Source: JBGTKH01 sp041744735
Lineage (GTDB): Bacteria; Planctomycetota; Planctomycetia; Pirellulales; Pirellulaceae
Assembly: GCA_041744735.1 (NCBI GenBank)
Contig: JBGTKH010000270.1
Span: forward strand, 1-12,774
Direction of reading: 5' to 3'
DNA: 12,774 nucleotides
Part shown: piece by piece, positions 6,726 through 12,774 of the stretch
How positions within the stretch are numbered: position 1 is the stretch's first letter
Layout of the letters: each line of letters opens with the position of its first letter
Position numbers and translations under genes: made by a program
The notes under the pieces: generated by a model
Told to the model about the DNA's origin: nothing
Seen by the model: only the letters and a program-made list of their open reading frames with translations
Databases searched by the model: none

Positions 6726-6769
6726 TTGCTCTTCGGCCTCTCGCCCGCTGCCGTTATACTCCGCGGCCC
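6726..6769 (+). promoter_or_regulatory. Candidate promoter of the CvpA-family gene
   Basis: TTGCTC (6726-6731), 23 bp, TATACT (6755-6760), then CCGCGGCCC (6761-6769) in the 201-bp divergent gap. The gap also has a direct repeat of AATTGCTC. The arrangement matches the one before the 2492 gene. A start near 6767 would give a leader of about 40 nt ending in the ribosome site GAGGAG (6794-6799). Confidence 0.4.
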
Positions 6770-6808
6770 ACGTCATTCACTTCGGTCCGATTCGAGGAGC
6801 CATGTCCG

Positions 6809-7462
6809 ATGCAAGTCTACGATGTCATTATGCTGGTCGTGTTGGCGGCGGCGATTGCCTTTGGTGCCTGGAAAGGTTTGATTTGGCAAGTGGCCTCGAT
6901 GGCCGCGATCTTTCTGAGCTACTGGGTCTCCGTCGAGTTTCGCGAGCCGGTGGCCCAACGCATCGACGCCGCGGCGCCGTGGAACATGTTCCTGGCGATG
7001 CTGATCCTGTTCCTGGTCACGTCTCTGCTGGTCTGGCTGATGTTCGGCGTGGCCCGCAACTTCATCGACCGGGTCAAGCTCAAGGACTTCGACCGCCAGA
7101 TCGGCGCCCTGCTGGGTGCCGCCAAGGGCGTCGTGCTGTGCGTGATCGTCACGCTGTTCGCCGTCACGTTGCTGGGCGAGCAACAAAAGCAAGCCGTCTT
7201 CAGTTCTCGCTCAGGCCACTACATTGCCATCTTGCTGGATAAAGCCCACGGCGTGATGCCGGCGGAAATCCACGATGTGCTGCACCCCTACATCCACAAG
7301 CTGGACCAGAATCTGGAGAACGGCTCGTCCCACCACGACCACGCGGGCCTCGACCAAGCGCGCAACGATCTCGCCTCGCCCGACTCCCCGGCGTTCGACC
7401 TCGGCCGCTCCGCGCGAGCCCTGAAAGACGCGGCCGACGAGTTGCTCCGCAACCCGCAGTGA
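6809..7462 (+). CDS. CvpA-family membrane protein
   Basis: 217 aa. The first 130 residues fit the CvpA family (colicin V production and envelope homeostasis): four hydrophobic helices at about 4-22, 29-45, 58-80 and 104-124, a G-x-W-K-G turn (GAWKGLIWQ) after helix 1, and the amphipathic stretch VKLKDFDRQIGALLGAAKG before the last helix. The C-terminal 85 residues are soluble and His/Asp-rich (SSHHDHAGLDQ), longer than a minimal CvpA. GAGGAG at 6794-6799 supports the ATG at 6809; another ATG at 6802 is in a different frame and gives no family match. CvpA proteins are linked to envelope stress tolerance, but the exact role here is not shown. Confidence 0.87.
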   Translation: MQVYDVIMLVVLAAAIAFGAWKGLIWQVASMAAIFLSYWVSVEFREPVAQRIDAAAPWNMFLAMLILFLVTSLLVWLMFGVARNFIDRVKLKDFDRQIGALLGAAKGVVLCVIVTLFAVTLLGEQQKQAVFSSRSGHYIAILLDKAHGVMPAEIHDVLHPYIHKLDQNLENGSSHHDHAGLDQARNDLASPDSPAFDLGRSARALKDAADELLRNPQ

Positions 7463-7639
7463 GCCCGGCGATTCAGGATTAGGTTTCACGACACCGGAGC
7501 GGCATTCAGCGCGGGAATAGCCGTCCGACGCACGTCCGACGGCATCCGAGGAACTAAGGCGAACTCAACGAACAGGCCAGAGAATCGAATTCGCTTATTC
7601 CGCGGGAAAAACCGCAATGCCAACCGAACATAAGAAACA
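7463..7639. other. Gap after the CvpA-family gene, no gene seen
   Basis: No coding region is supported. A small imperfect hairpin GCCGTCCGAC-GCAC-GTCCGACGGC (7520-7543, one mismatched pair) lies 58 bp after the stop codon of the CvpA-family gene; without a T run it is at best a weak 3'-end structure. Confidence 0.4.
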
Positions 7640-7930
7640 TTATCGGACGTTGGGCAGAGGGCTACTAGCAGGCATCTGCCGTGCATTTACGAGCTTGTCG
7701 ATCACGAATTCGACCAGTTCAGGATTGATCCCGTTCTCAATTTCGTCGAACAGCAGGAAGCGATTTTCGGTCGCTAGTTCAGCGAGTATCGCCATGAGTC
7801 GAAGCATCCCGTCATTGATGTGCCGGGCTTCGGTTGTCATGACGGGGAAGAAGCCGCTTTCCTGTCCCTCGTAAGCTTCACTGATCTCAAGCGGGGAGGG
7901 AGTCGAATTGAAATCGCAAACAGAGAACGG
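7640..7930 (-). pseudogene. C-terminal remnant of an AAA ATPase (AAA_15/AAA_21 type)
   Basis: Reading in the same frame directly after the accA stop, about 96 residues end at TAA (7642-7640). The part from about LEISEAYEGQ to LVNARQ looks like the end of an OLD/AAA_15-type ATPase: a signature-like HINDGMLRLMAI followed by Walker B (RFLLFDE) and EIENGINPELVEF. The Walker A half is absent, and the text breaks off at NARQ where such proteins normally continue to a TTHSP switch-histidine motif. The 66-residue part from ATG 7840 could be translated but could not bind ATP as a normal domain. A 6-bp inverted repeat GGCAGA/TCTGCC (7653-7680) lies at the break. I treat it as a decayed gene fragment. 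Confidence 0.72.
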
Positions 7931-8944
7931 TTAGCTCGCCGCAGGCGCGGCGGACTTTTCGCTTTCCTGCTCTTGTTCAGCCGCCTCTTCCAGGAACACT
8001 CCCATGCGGCGGAATTTCTCGTAGCGGGCGTCGACCAGTTTTTCGCGCGGCTGGGCGATGAGTTCGCGGAGGGTTTTCGAGAGATAGAATTTCAGCCGCG
8101 CGGCGGTTTGATGGTGGTCGCGGTGAGCGCCGCCTAGCGGCTCTTCGATCACGTGATCGACCACGCCCAGGTTTACCAGGTGCTTCGAGGTGAACTTCAG
8201 CGCCGTTGCGGCCTTCTCGGCGTACTGGTGGCTCTTCCACAAGATGCCGGCGCAGCCTTCGGGGCTGATCACGGAGTAGTACGCGTGTTCGAGCATCGCC
8301 ACGCGGTCGCCGACGCCGATGCCCAACGCGCCGCCGCTGCCCCCTTCGCCGATCACGATGCAAACGATCGGCGTGCCCAGCCGCGACATCTCGAACATGT
8401 TCTGGGCGATCACCAGGGCTTGGCCGCGCTCTTCGGCGCCGATGCCGGGATACGCGCCGGGCGTGTCGATGAAACAAATCACCGGCAAGCCGTACTTCGC
8501 GGCCAGCCGCATCTTGGCCATCGCTTTGCGGTAGCCTTCGGGATGCGCGCAGCCGAAGTAACACGCGCTGCGTTCCTTGTACGTGCGGCCCTTTTGATGG
8601 CCGACGACCAGCACCTTGTATTGATCGAGCTTGGCGAAGCCCGTGAGGATCGCCCGGTCGTCGCCGAAATGCTTGTCGCCGTGCAGCTCGACGAACTCGT
8701 CGAAGACCAACGACAGATAATCCACCGTCTGCGGCCGGTCTTTGTGCCGAGCCACTTGCACGGTTTCCCACGGCGTGAGCTGTGAGTAGATCTTTTTGGT
8801 AAGGTCCGTTAACTCGCGCCGCAGCCGCCGCACTTCGTCCTCGGCGCCGGGGCTGTGGTCGGTCGACTTGTCCAACTTGCGCAGGCGAGCTTCCAATTCG
8901 TAAATCGGTTGCTCGAAGGCCAGACCAGGAAGCGGTGTTTCCAT
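7931..8944 (-). CDS. accA: Acetyl-CoA carboxylase carboxyltransferase subunit alpha
   Basis: 337 aa from the ATG at 8944 (METPLPGLAFEQPIYELEAR, the usual AccA beginning); an in-frame GTG at 8959 would add five residues. With AccD it transfers the carboxyl group from biotin-BCCP to acetyl-CoA, giving malonyl-CoA for fatty-acid synthesis in the cytoplasm. Highly conserved AccA stretches are present: GHQKGRTYKERSACYFG, ICFIDTPGAYPGIGAEERGQ, VIGEGGSGGALGIGVGD and YYSVISPEGCAGILWKS. The last two carry the Gly-rich oxyanion-hole loops. The family's N-terminal coiled-coil region (LEARLRKLDK...RRLRRELTDL) is present. The C-terminal tail is Ala/Glu-rich. It follows the kinase gene, from which it is separated by a palindromic insertion. 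Identity is secure. Confidence 0.98.
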   Translation of the reverse strand: METPLPGLAFEQPIYELEARLRKLDKSTDHSPGAEDEVRRLRRELTDLTKKIYSQLTPWETVQVARHKDRPQTVDYLSLVFDEFVELHGDKHFGDDRAILTGFAKLDQYKVLVVGHQKGRTYKERSACYFGCAHPEGYRKAMAKMRLAAKYGLPVICFIDTPGAYPGIGAEERGQALVIAQNMFEMSRLGTPIVCIVIGEGGSGGALGIGVGDRVAMLEHAYYSVISPEGCAGILWKSHQYAEKAATALKFTSKHLVNLGVVDHVIEEPLGGAHRDHHQTAARLKFYLSKTLRELIAQPREKLVDARYEKFRRMGVFLEEAAEQEQESEKSAAPAAS

Positions 8945-8948
8945 TTTG

Positions 8949-9073
8949 TCACTCGTCACTTGAAGCGGTTTTAAAACTGTGAGCCGCAGGCGCTAGCCTC
9001 GGGCCCGACGGCCGGATAACCTGCAATCAACACCCGCGGCTAGCGCCGTCGGCTCACAATCACTCGTCACTTG
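8949..9073. repeat. Palindromic element flanked by 14-bp direct repeats
   Basis: The inverted arms at 8978-8998 and 9038-9058 match at 19 of 21 positions (outer ends TGTGAGCCG). TCACTCGTCACTTG occurs exactly at 8949-8962 and again at 9060-9073, bracketing the element. One copy forms the end of the kinase gene and the other lies just before the accA start. The arrangement looks like insertion with target duplication; an alternative is that both copies are members of the GTGAC/AATGAC spacer repeats seen elsewhere. Confidence 0.8.
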
Positions 9074-9950
9074 TGTCAGTCGTAGCGGCATCCATTTCCG
9101 GCGGTCGCTCGGGCGGGACACGGTAGACGCGCAGCCGGCCGAACTCGCGCAGGAACGTGGCCATCGATTCGGGACGTTCTGCGCGCTTCTTACCCATCAG
9201 CTTGGCGATTAGGTTCGTCATTTCGGGAGTCACATTTCTATTGGACGCCGAAACCAACGGCGGCGCCGAACGTAGATGTTTGGTCAGCAGTTCGTTGCCG
9301 CTGGCGGCAGTGTACGGCGGTTTGCCAGCCAGCAATTCGTACAACATACAGCCGAAACTGTACAGATCAGCTCGCGCGTCCAAGGCTTCGCCGCGGATTT
9401 GTTCGGGCGACATGTAGCTGCGCGTGCCCTGCACCGTCTTGGAAAATGACGAGAACAATCGGGCCAGGCCCTTGGGCGGTTTCTGGGTAATGGCAAAGTC
9501 GATCAGCTTGACGTGGCCCGTGTCGTCGACCAGAAAGTTATCCGGCTTTACGTCGCAATGCACCCAGCCCTTTTCGTGCAAGTGGCCCAGCCCCTTGGCC
9601 GATTGTTCGATGATCTGCGGCGCCAGGTATTCGGTCAACTGAGGGCATTGCCGAATGAACTGTTTCAGGTTTTTGGCGTTGTAGAGTTCCAGCACCAGCG
9701 CCGGCATGTCCCGATCGTCGACGAACTCGTAGATCTCGATCACGTTGGGGTGCTTGAGTTCGCCTCCGACTTCGGCCTCGTGTTGCAGGTAAGCCATCTC
9801 GACGCGGTTGCCGCGATGCTCCTTTTGCAGCATCTTCAGGGCCACGTGGCGGCCGTCGTCATGCACGGCCTCCCACACCTGGCACGTGGCGCCAGCGCGA
9901 ATCAGGCGCACCAAACGGTACGGTCCGAAAAAGTCGAGAGCACCGGCCAC
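9060..9950 (-). CDS. Soluble Hanks-type Ser/Thr protein kinase with atypical DFG motif
   Basis: 296 aa, almost only a kinase domain. Visible elements: Gly-rich loop IRAGATCQV (18-25), catalytic Lys39 in HVALKML, Glu58 of helix C, catalytic loop HCDVKPDN (131-138, with Asp133, Lys135, Asn138), DFA at 151-153 in place of DFG, activation loop with GTRSYMSPE (175-183), and DLYSFG (195-200). Thus HRD is HCD and DFG is DFA, but the Lys, catalytic Asp and metal-binding Asp remain, so it may be active. There is no membrane helix or PASTA/sensor domain; the tail is acidic and Thr/Ser-rich. The start is GTG (no earlier in-frame start before a TAA) and has no clear Shine-Dalgarno. It lies directly upstream of accA. 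The target is unknown. Confidence 0.93.
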   Translation of the reverse strand: MAGALDFFGPYRLVRLIRAGATCQVWEAVHDDGRHVALKMLQKEHRGNRVEMAYLQHEAEVGGELKHPNVIEIYEFVDDRDMPALVLELYNAKNLKQFIRQCPQLTEYLAPQIIEQSAKGLGHLHEKGWVHCDVKPDNFLVDDTGHVKLIDFAITQKPPKGLARLFSSFSKTVQGTRSYMSPEQIRGEALDARADLYSFGCMLYELLAGKPPYTAASGNELLTKHLRSAPPLVSASNRNVTPEMTNLIAKLMGKKRAERPESMATFLREFGRLRVYRVPPERPPEMDAATTDTSDE

Positions 9951-10070
9951 TGGATGAGCAACTCGTTAGGGGATTGAAGACGCACGGCATCCGCTGCCCA
10001 CGATGATTCGCTTCTCAGTTTAATTAAATCGAGTCGCTGCTGAAAGGGCCACGTCAAGGCGTACCGCGAT

Positions 10071-10163
10071 GGCGAACGGAAGGCGTAAGCCTCCTGGTTT
10101 GTGGCGATCGGGAGATGAACGCCTCGAGTCGCGCCACCAGCCGGCTTACGCCGGCCGTTCGCC
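10071..10163. repeat. Palindromic element at the 3' end of the glycosyltransferase gene
   Basis: The arms at 10071-10091 and 10143-10163 match at 19 of 21 positions, with outer ends GGCGAACGG. The inner part of each arm forms GGC-GTAA-GCC. The right arm holds the TAA stop and the final GERPA codons of the leftward glycosyltransferase. The element occupies about half of the 195-bp gap before the kinase gene; the rest (9951-10070) shows no further feature. Confidence 0.8.
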
Positions 10164-11342
10164 AATCGGTCGAATGCCATGGCGTTGTTCGCTGAGAAGC
10201 CGGTCGTACAACTGACGCAGCCGGCGCGTCATCGCTTCGTGCCGAAACGGTTCGGTGAAGAGTTCTCGGCCGCGTTGGCCCAGACGGTGCCGCAGAGCCG
10301 CGTCAGCGGTGAGCTGGATGAGCGCGTCGGCCAGCGGTTCATCTTGCTGCGGTGCGATCAAGAAGCCGGTCTCGCCGGGAATCACCACTTCTCTGGCGCC
10401 GTCGACGTCGAAACTGACCACCGGCTTTCCCGCAATCAGCGCTTGCGGCAAGGCCCGCGCCAGTCCTTCGCGCAGGCTGGCGTGAACCAGGATGTCCATC
10501 GCGCCGATGTAGGCGGGGATTTGCTCCGGCGGCACGAGACCGGTGAAATGGAAGTGCTGCTGCAGACCCGCGCTTTTGATTTGTCGTTCGTATGGCTGGC
10601 GCAGCGCTCCATCGCCGACGAGTAAGAATCGCACGTGCGGGCAGCGGCGCACGACGCGCGTGGCGGCTGCGATCACGTACTCGTGCCCCTTCAGAAAAAA
10701 CAGCCGCGCGATCTTGCCGATCACGACGTGCTGGGGCGCGAAGCCCAACTCGCGGCGCATGTGGTCGCGATGTTCATCGGCAGCAAGAAACGGTTCGACC
10801 TCCATGCCGCTGTAGATGGTCGTGAACTTTTCGCGCGGCGCGACGCGGGCTGCGACCAGCAAATCGGTCATCGCATCCGCAACGCTGACTAGCGCATGAC
10901 ACTTTCGCGCCGCGTACCATTCGCACCAGCGAAACAGCGCCTGAGCGCTTCGGCCCTGATACGGATGAAACGGCGCCCCGTGCACCGTGTGTACGACGGC
11001 CGGCACGCCGAGCGCGGTCGCCGCCATGCGCCCCAACACGCCGCCCTTCGCGCTATGAGTGTGTACGACGTCCGGACGAAACTTTCGCAGCACGTGTTTG
11101 ATGTCGCGATAACTTTGCCAATCGCGCCACGGGTGAATCGCGCGGCGCAGCGACGGCACGACCGCCAACGGCACGTCCGCCCCCCTGCCCTGACCCAGCA
11201 ATTCGCCCTCCGGCCCCAACGACGGACCGGTGACCAACAGCACGTCGTCACCGTACATCCTCATCAGATCCTGACAACACAACAACGTGTTCTCCTGCGC
11301 CCCGCCGATGATCATGCGCGTGATGACGTGAGCGATTCGCAT
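10146..11342 (-). CDS. GT4-family glycosyltransferase
   Basis: 398 aa from ATG 11342, chosen because MRIAHVITRMIIGGAQENTL is the classical GT4 start; a GTG at 11387 overlaps the preceding stop (GTGA) and would add 15 residues. GT-B fold: N-terminal acceptor domain with GGAQEN (13-18), HTHSAKGGVLGR (94-105) and HTVHGAPFHPYQG (118-130); C-terminal nucleotide-sugar domain with IGKIARLFFLKGHEYVI (208-224), LVGDGALR, the EGLARALPQ segment (292-300) and DVDGAREVV...GETGFLI. The usual E-x7-E donor motif is E292-x7-Q300. Such enzymes build envelope polysaccharide or glycolipid; donor and acceptor cannot be inferred. The last residues GERPA come from a palindromic repeat. Probably co-transcribed with the gene upstream. 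Confidence 0.92.
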   Translation of the reverse strand: MRIAHVITRMIIGGAQENTLLCCQDLMRMYGDDVLLVTGPSLGPEGELLGQGRGADVPLAVVPSLRRAIHPWRDWQSYRDIKHVLRKFRPDVVHTHSAKGGVLGRMAATALGVPAVVHTVHGAPFHPYQGRSAQALFRWCEWYAARKCHALVSVADAMTDLLVAARVAPREKFTTIYSGMEVEPFLAADEHRDHMRRELGFAPQHVVIGKIARLFFLKGHEYVIAAATRVVRRCPHVRFLLVGDGALRQPYERQIKSAGLQQHFHFTGLVPPEQIPAYIGAMDILVHASLREGLARALPQALIAGKPVVSFDVDGAREVVIPGETGFLIAPQQDEPLADALIQLTADAALRHRLGQRGRELFTEPFRHEAMTRRLRQLYDRLLSEQRHGIRPIGERPA

Positions 11343-11383
11343 GGGAGGGTCGAGCGCGGTGCGTGGGAACGACGACAACGAAG

Positions 11384-12154
11384 TCACGCCTCAATCACGC
11401 GTCGCCAACGATGGGGAACGCCCGACCAGGCTTGAATGTAGGTCCTTTCCAGCGGTACGAGAACGTAGTGCTCGGGTGTGAGAAACAGCGGCATGTCGGT
11501 CAGCGGGCTGCCGACTCGTAGCGGTTCGATCCAGGCGGCGATCGGCTGCCGCACGCAATACGATACAAGCGTCAGCGGCAAGTCGTCCGGCGGCTGGTAG
11601 TGACCAGCCATCATCCGCTCCCAGATCGCGCCGTGGATGCCGTCGGGGTCATGCCGTGTCGGAGGCAGCGGGTCGATCACCAACACGTGAATGCCGTCGC
11701 GCAAGGCGGCCACCACCTTGTCGACGAAATCGTCCAGCGTGTCACGAGTGTGTTTGTTGGCGGGCGACACAATCTCCACTAGCGCCACGATGCGGTCGCC
11801 CGAAGCATGCCGAATGACCAGCGTGCGGCGCCGCTCCAGGTAATAAATCAGATCCTCGACGGCCTCCTGCAAGATGCGCACTTGCGGACGTGCTTCCGCG
11901 ACGGCGATCAAGCCGGTCGTAACGGCGTTGCCCGGTGCCGAGAAACTGGCGTCGTCCTGGCTGCTCTCTTCATCGTCCTCGGTACGCAACGTCAAGACGT
12001 CCGGAATGATATTCCCCGATCGCTGTTCGCCCAATGCGTAATATGTCGCTGGGAGCAATCCGGCGTTTAACGATTCCTGGAGGTGAGTGATCCACGAATT
12101 ATGGAACGCGTGATAAACTCCGGCTAACACGCGGGTCCAATCGTGCATTGGCAT
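11384..12154 (-). CDS. MPMHDWTRV-family protein, DUF4058-like, unknown function
   Basis: 256 aa. The start MPMHDWTRVLAGVYHAFHNS followed by LLPATYYALGEQ and PDVLTL is a conserved N-terminus I associate with DUF4058-like proteins of planctomycetes. The middle ALVEIVSPANK (124-134) and HVLVIDP (156-162) resemble the EVLSPS...YWLVDP signature of DUF4058 and Uma2-type proteins, which adopt PD-(D/E)XK nuclease-like folds; PD at 51-52 and Glu127 would be the acidic residues. Nuclease activity is inference only. No signal peptide or helix. GGAG lies 7 nt before the ATG. The stop overlaps a possible GTG start of the glycosyltransferase gene, so translational coupling is possible. Confidence 0.7.
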   Translation of the reverse strand: MPMHDWTRVLAGVYHAFHNSWITHLQESLNAGLLPATYYALGEQRSGNIIPDVLTLRTEDDEESSQDDASFSAPGNAVTTGLIAVAEARPQVRILQEAVEDLIYYLERRRTLVIRHASGDRIVALVEIVSPANKHTRDTLDDFVDKVVAALRDGIHVLVIDPLPPTRHDPDGIHGAIWERMMAGHYQPPDDLPLTLVSYCVRQPIAAWIEPLRVGSPLTDMPLFLTPEHYVLVPLERTYIQAWSGVPHRWRRVIEA

Positions 12155-12258
12155 GGCAGCGCTCCGGCCACAAGAAATTGGATTGTTTGCAGCACCTTCG
12201 ATGATTATAGCAACTGCCTCACGCGCACGCCCGATTTGGTCGGCCTACTCAGTCACTT

Positions 12259-12774
12259 TCATTCGTCGTCGTACGCCACCTGCACTAAGAACAAGCCGTG
12301 CGCGGGGGCGGCCATGCCGGCGAACTTGCGGTCTTTGGCGGCCAGCACTTCGGCGGGCCAAGTGATGGGCTGCCGGTAACGGCCGACTTCGACCAGTGTG
12401 CCGACGATGTTCCGCACCATATTGTAGAGGAAACCGTCCGCCTCGACTTCGACGATCACGCGGTCGGACAAATCGACAAAACAACGATCGACCCATAGAT
12501 CGTAGATCGTGCGGATGTTGCTCAGCCGCTGCGAGCCCGAAGTCTCGAAGCTGGTGAAGTCATGCGTGCCTTCCAGCGCTTTGGCCGCCTGCTGCATCGC
12601 CGATTCGTCGAGCGGCTGCCACACATGCCAGGCATATTGCCGAGCGAAGATGTCGCGCAGCGGGCCGTCTTGAATCACGTACCGGTAACGCTTGCGCACG
12701 GCATCGCGGATGGCGTGAAAGTCCGGCGGGGCTTCGCTCACGTCGAGCACCAAGAGATCCTCCGGCAAGTTCGC
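12259..12774 (-). CDS. truA: tRNA pseudouridine synthase A, C-terminal part (cut by window edge)
   Basis: 171 residues are visible; the reading frame runs out of the window, and the apparent TTG start at 12768 is an internal Leu of NLPEDLLVLDV. TruA converts U38-U40 of the tRNA anticodon stem to pseudouridine. Family landmarks in order: LPEDLLVLDVSEAPPDFHA, RYRYVI, RQYAWHV, EGTHDFTSF, RTI, EADGFLYNMVRNIVGTLVEV (the most conserved C-terminal block) and APAHGLFLVQVAY. The catalytic Asp lies in the missing N-terminal third. It is upstream of the MPMHDWTRV-family gene with a 104-bp gap in which I see no element. Identity is secure. Confidence 0.97.
   Translation of the reverse strand, partial: ANLPEDLLVLDVSEAPPDFHAIRDAVRKRYRYVIQDGPLRDIFARQYAWHVWQPLDESAMQQAAKALEGTHDFTSFETSGSQRLSNIRTIYDLWVDRCFVDLSDRVIVEVEADGFLYNMVRNIVGTLVEVGRYRQPITWPAEVLAAKDRKFAGMAAPAHGLFLVQVAYDDE

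Noticed and set aside
6802..6804. ATG at 6802 as start of the CvpA-family gene
   Set aside because: It is in another frame whose translation has no family similarity; the CvpA frame begins at 6809.
8153..8785. Plus-strand open frame of 210 codons opposite accA
   Set aside because: Entirely antisense to highly conserved AccA sequence; no family features.
10896..11435. Plus-strand open frame opposite the glycosyltransferase
   Set aside because: Basic low-complexity translation and full overlap with a clear GT4 gene.
12766..12768. TTG as start of truA
   Set aside because: It is the internal Leu of the conserved LPEDLLV segment; the gene continues beyond the window.

Overview
The window looks like a chromosomal segment of a planctomycete, most likely from the Pirellulales. 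Three things point that way: moderately high GC, secreted hypothetical proteins of planctomycete style (for example the MAEENPYDPP-type N-terminus and the MPMHDWTRV family), and gaps packed with short palindromic repeats and AATGAC-type heptad runs. The lineage is inferred from style; there is no rRNA or other phylogenetic marker here. No tRNA, rRNA, CRISPR array, transposase gene or prophage was found.

Layout. Positions 1-2226 hold two leftward, distantly paralogous cell-envelope genes: a lipoprotein (1090-2226) and a secreted protein (139-1029). Positions 2492-5717 hold rightward genes: a secreted, possibly LolA-like protein whose signal-peptide region carries a 90-bp tandem repeat; a small two-helix membrane protein; a four-helix membrane protein; and dtd (D-aminoacyl-tRNA deacylase). 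A leftward YdjM/DUF457-type membrane protein (5885-6607) diverges from a rightward CvpA-family gene (6809-7462). From 12774 down to 7640 everything reads leftward: truA (cut by the window edge), a MPMHDWTRV-family protein that overlaps or nearly abuts a GT4 glycosyltransferase, a soluble Hanks-type kinase, accA, and the broken C-terminal remnant of an AAA ATPase.

The functional cargo is a mixture of housekeeping genes (tRNA modification and proofreading, fatty-acid synthesis) and envelope or unknown genes, without one obvious pathway. The kinase-accA pair and the glycosyltransferase with its upstream partner are the most plausible co-transcribed sets.

The most unusual aspect is the non-coding layer. 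At least eight inverted-repeat elements of several families occupy most gaps. Three families have a GTAG or GGAG head at each outer end and arms that can each fold alone, which is the architecture of REPINs (inverted pairs of REP sequences). These elements supply the stop codon and last residues of several genes, one has inserted in frame into a signal-peptide coding region, and one sits between 14-bp direct repeats and separates two genes that would otherwise be 4 nt apart.
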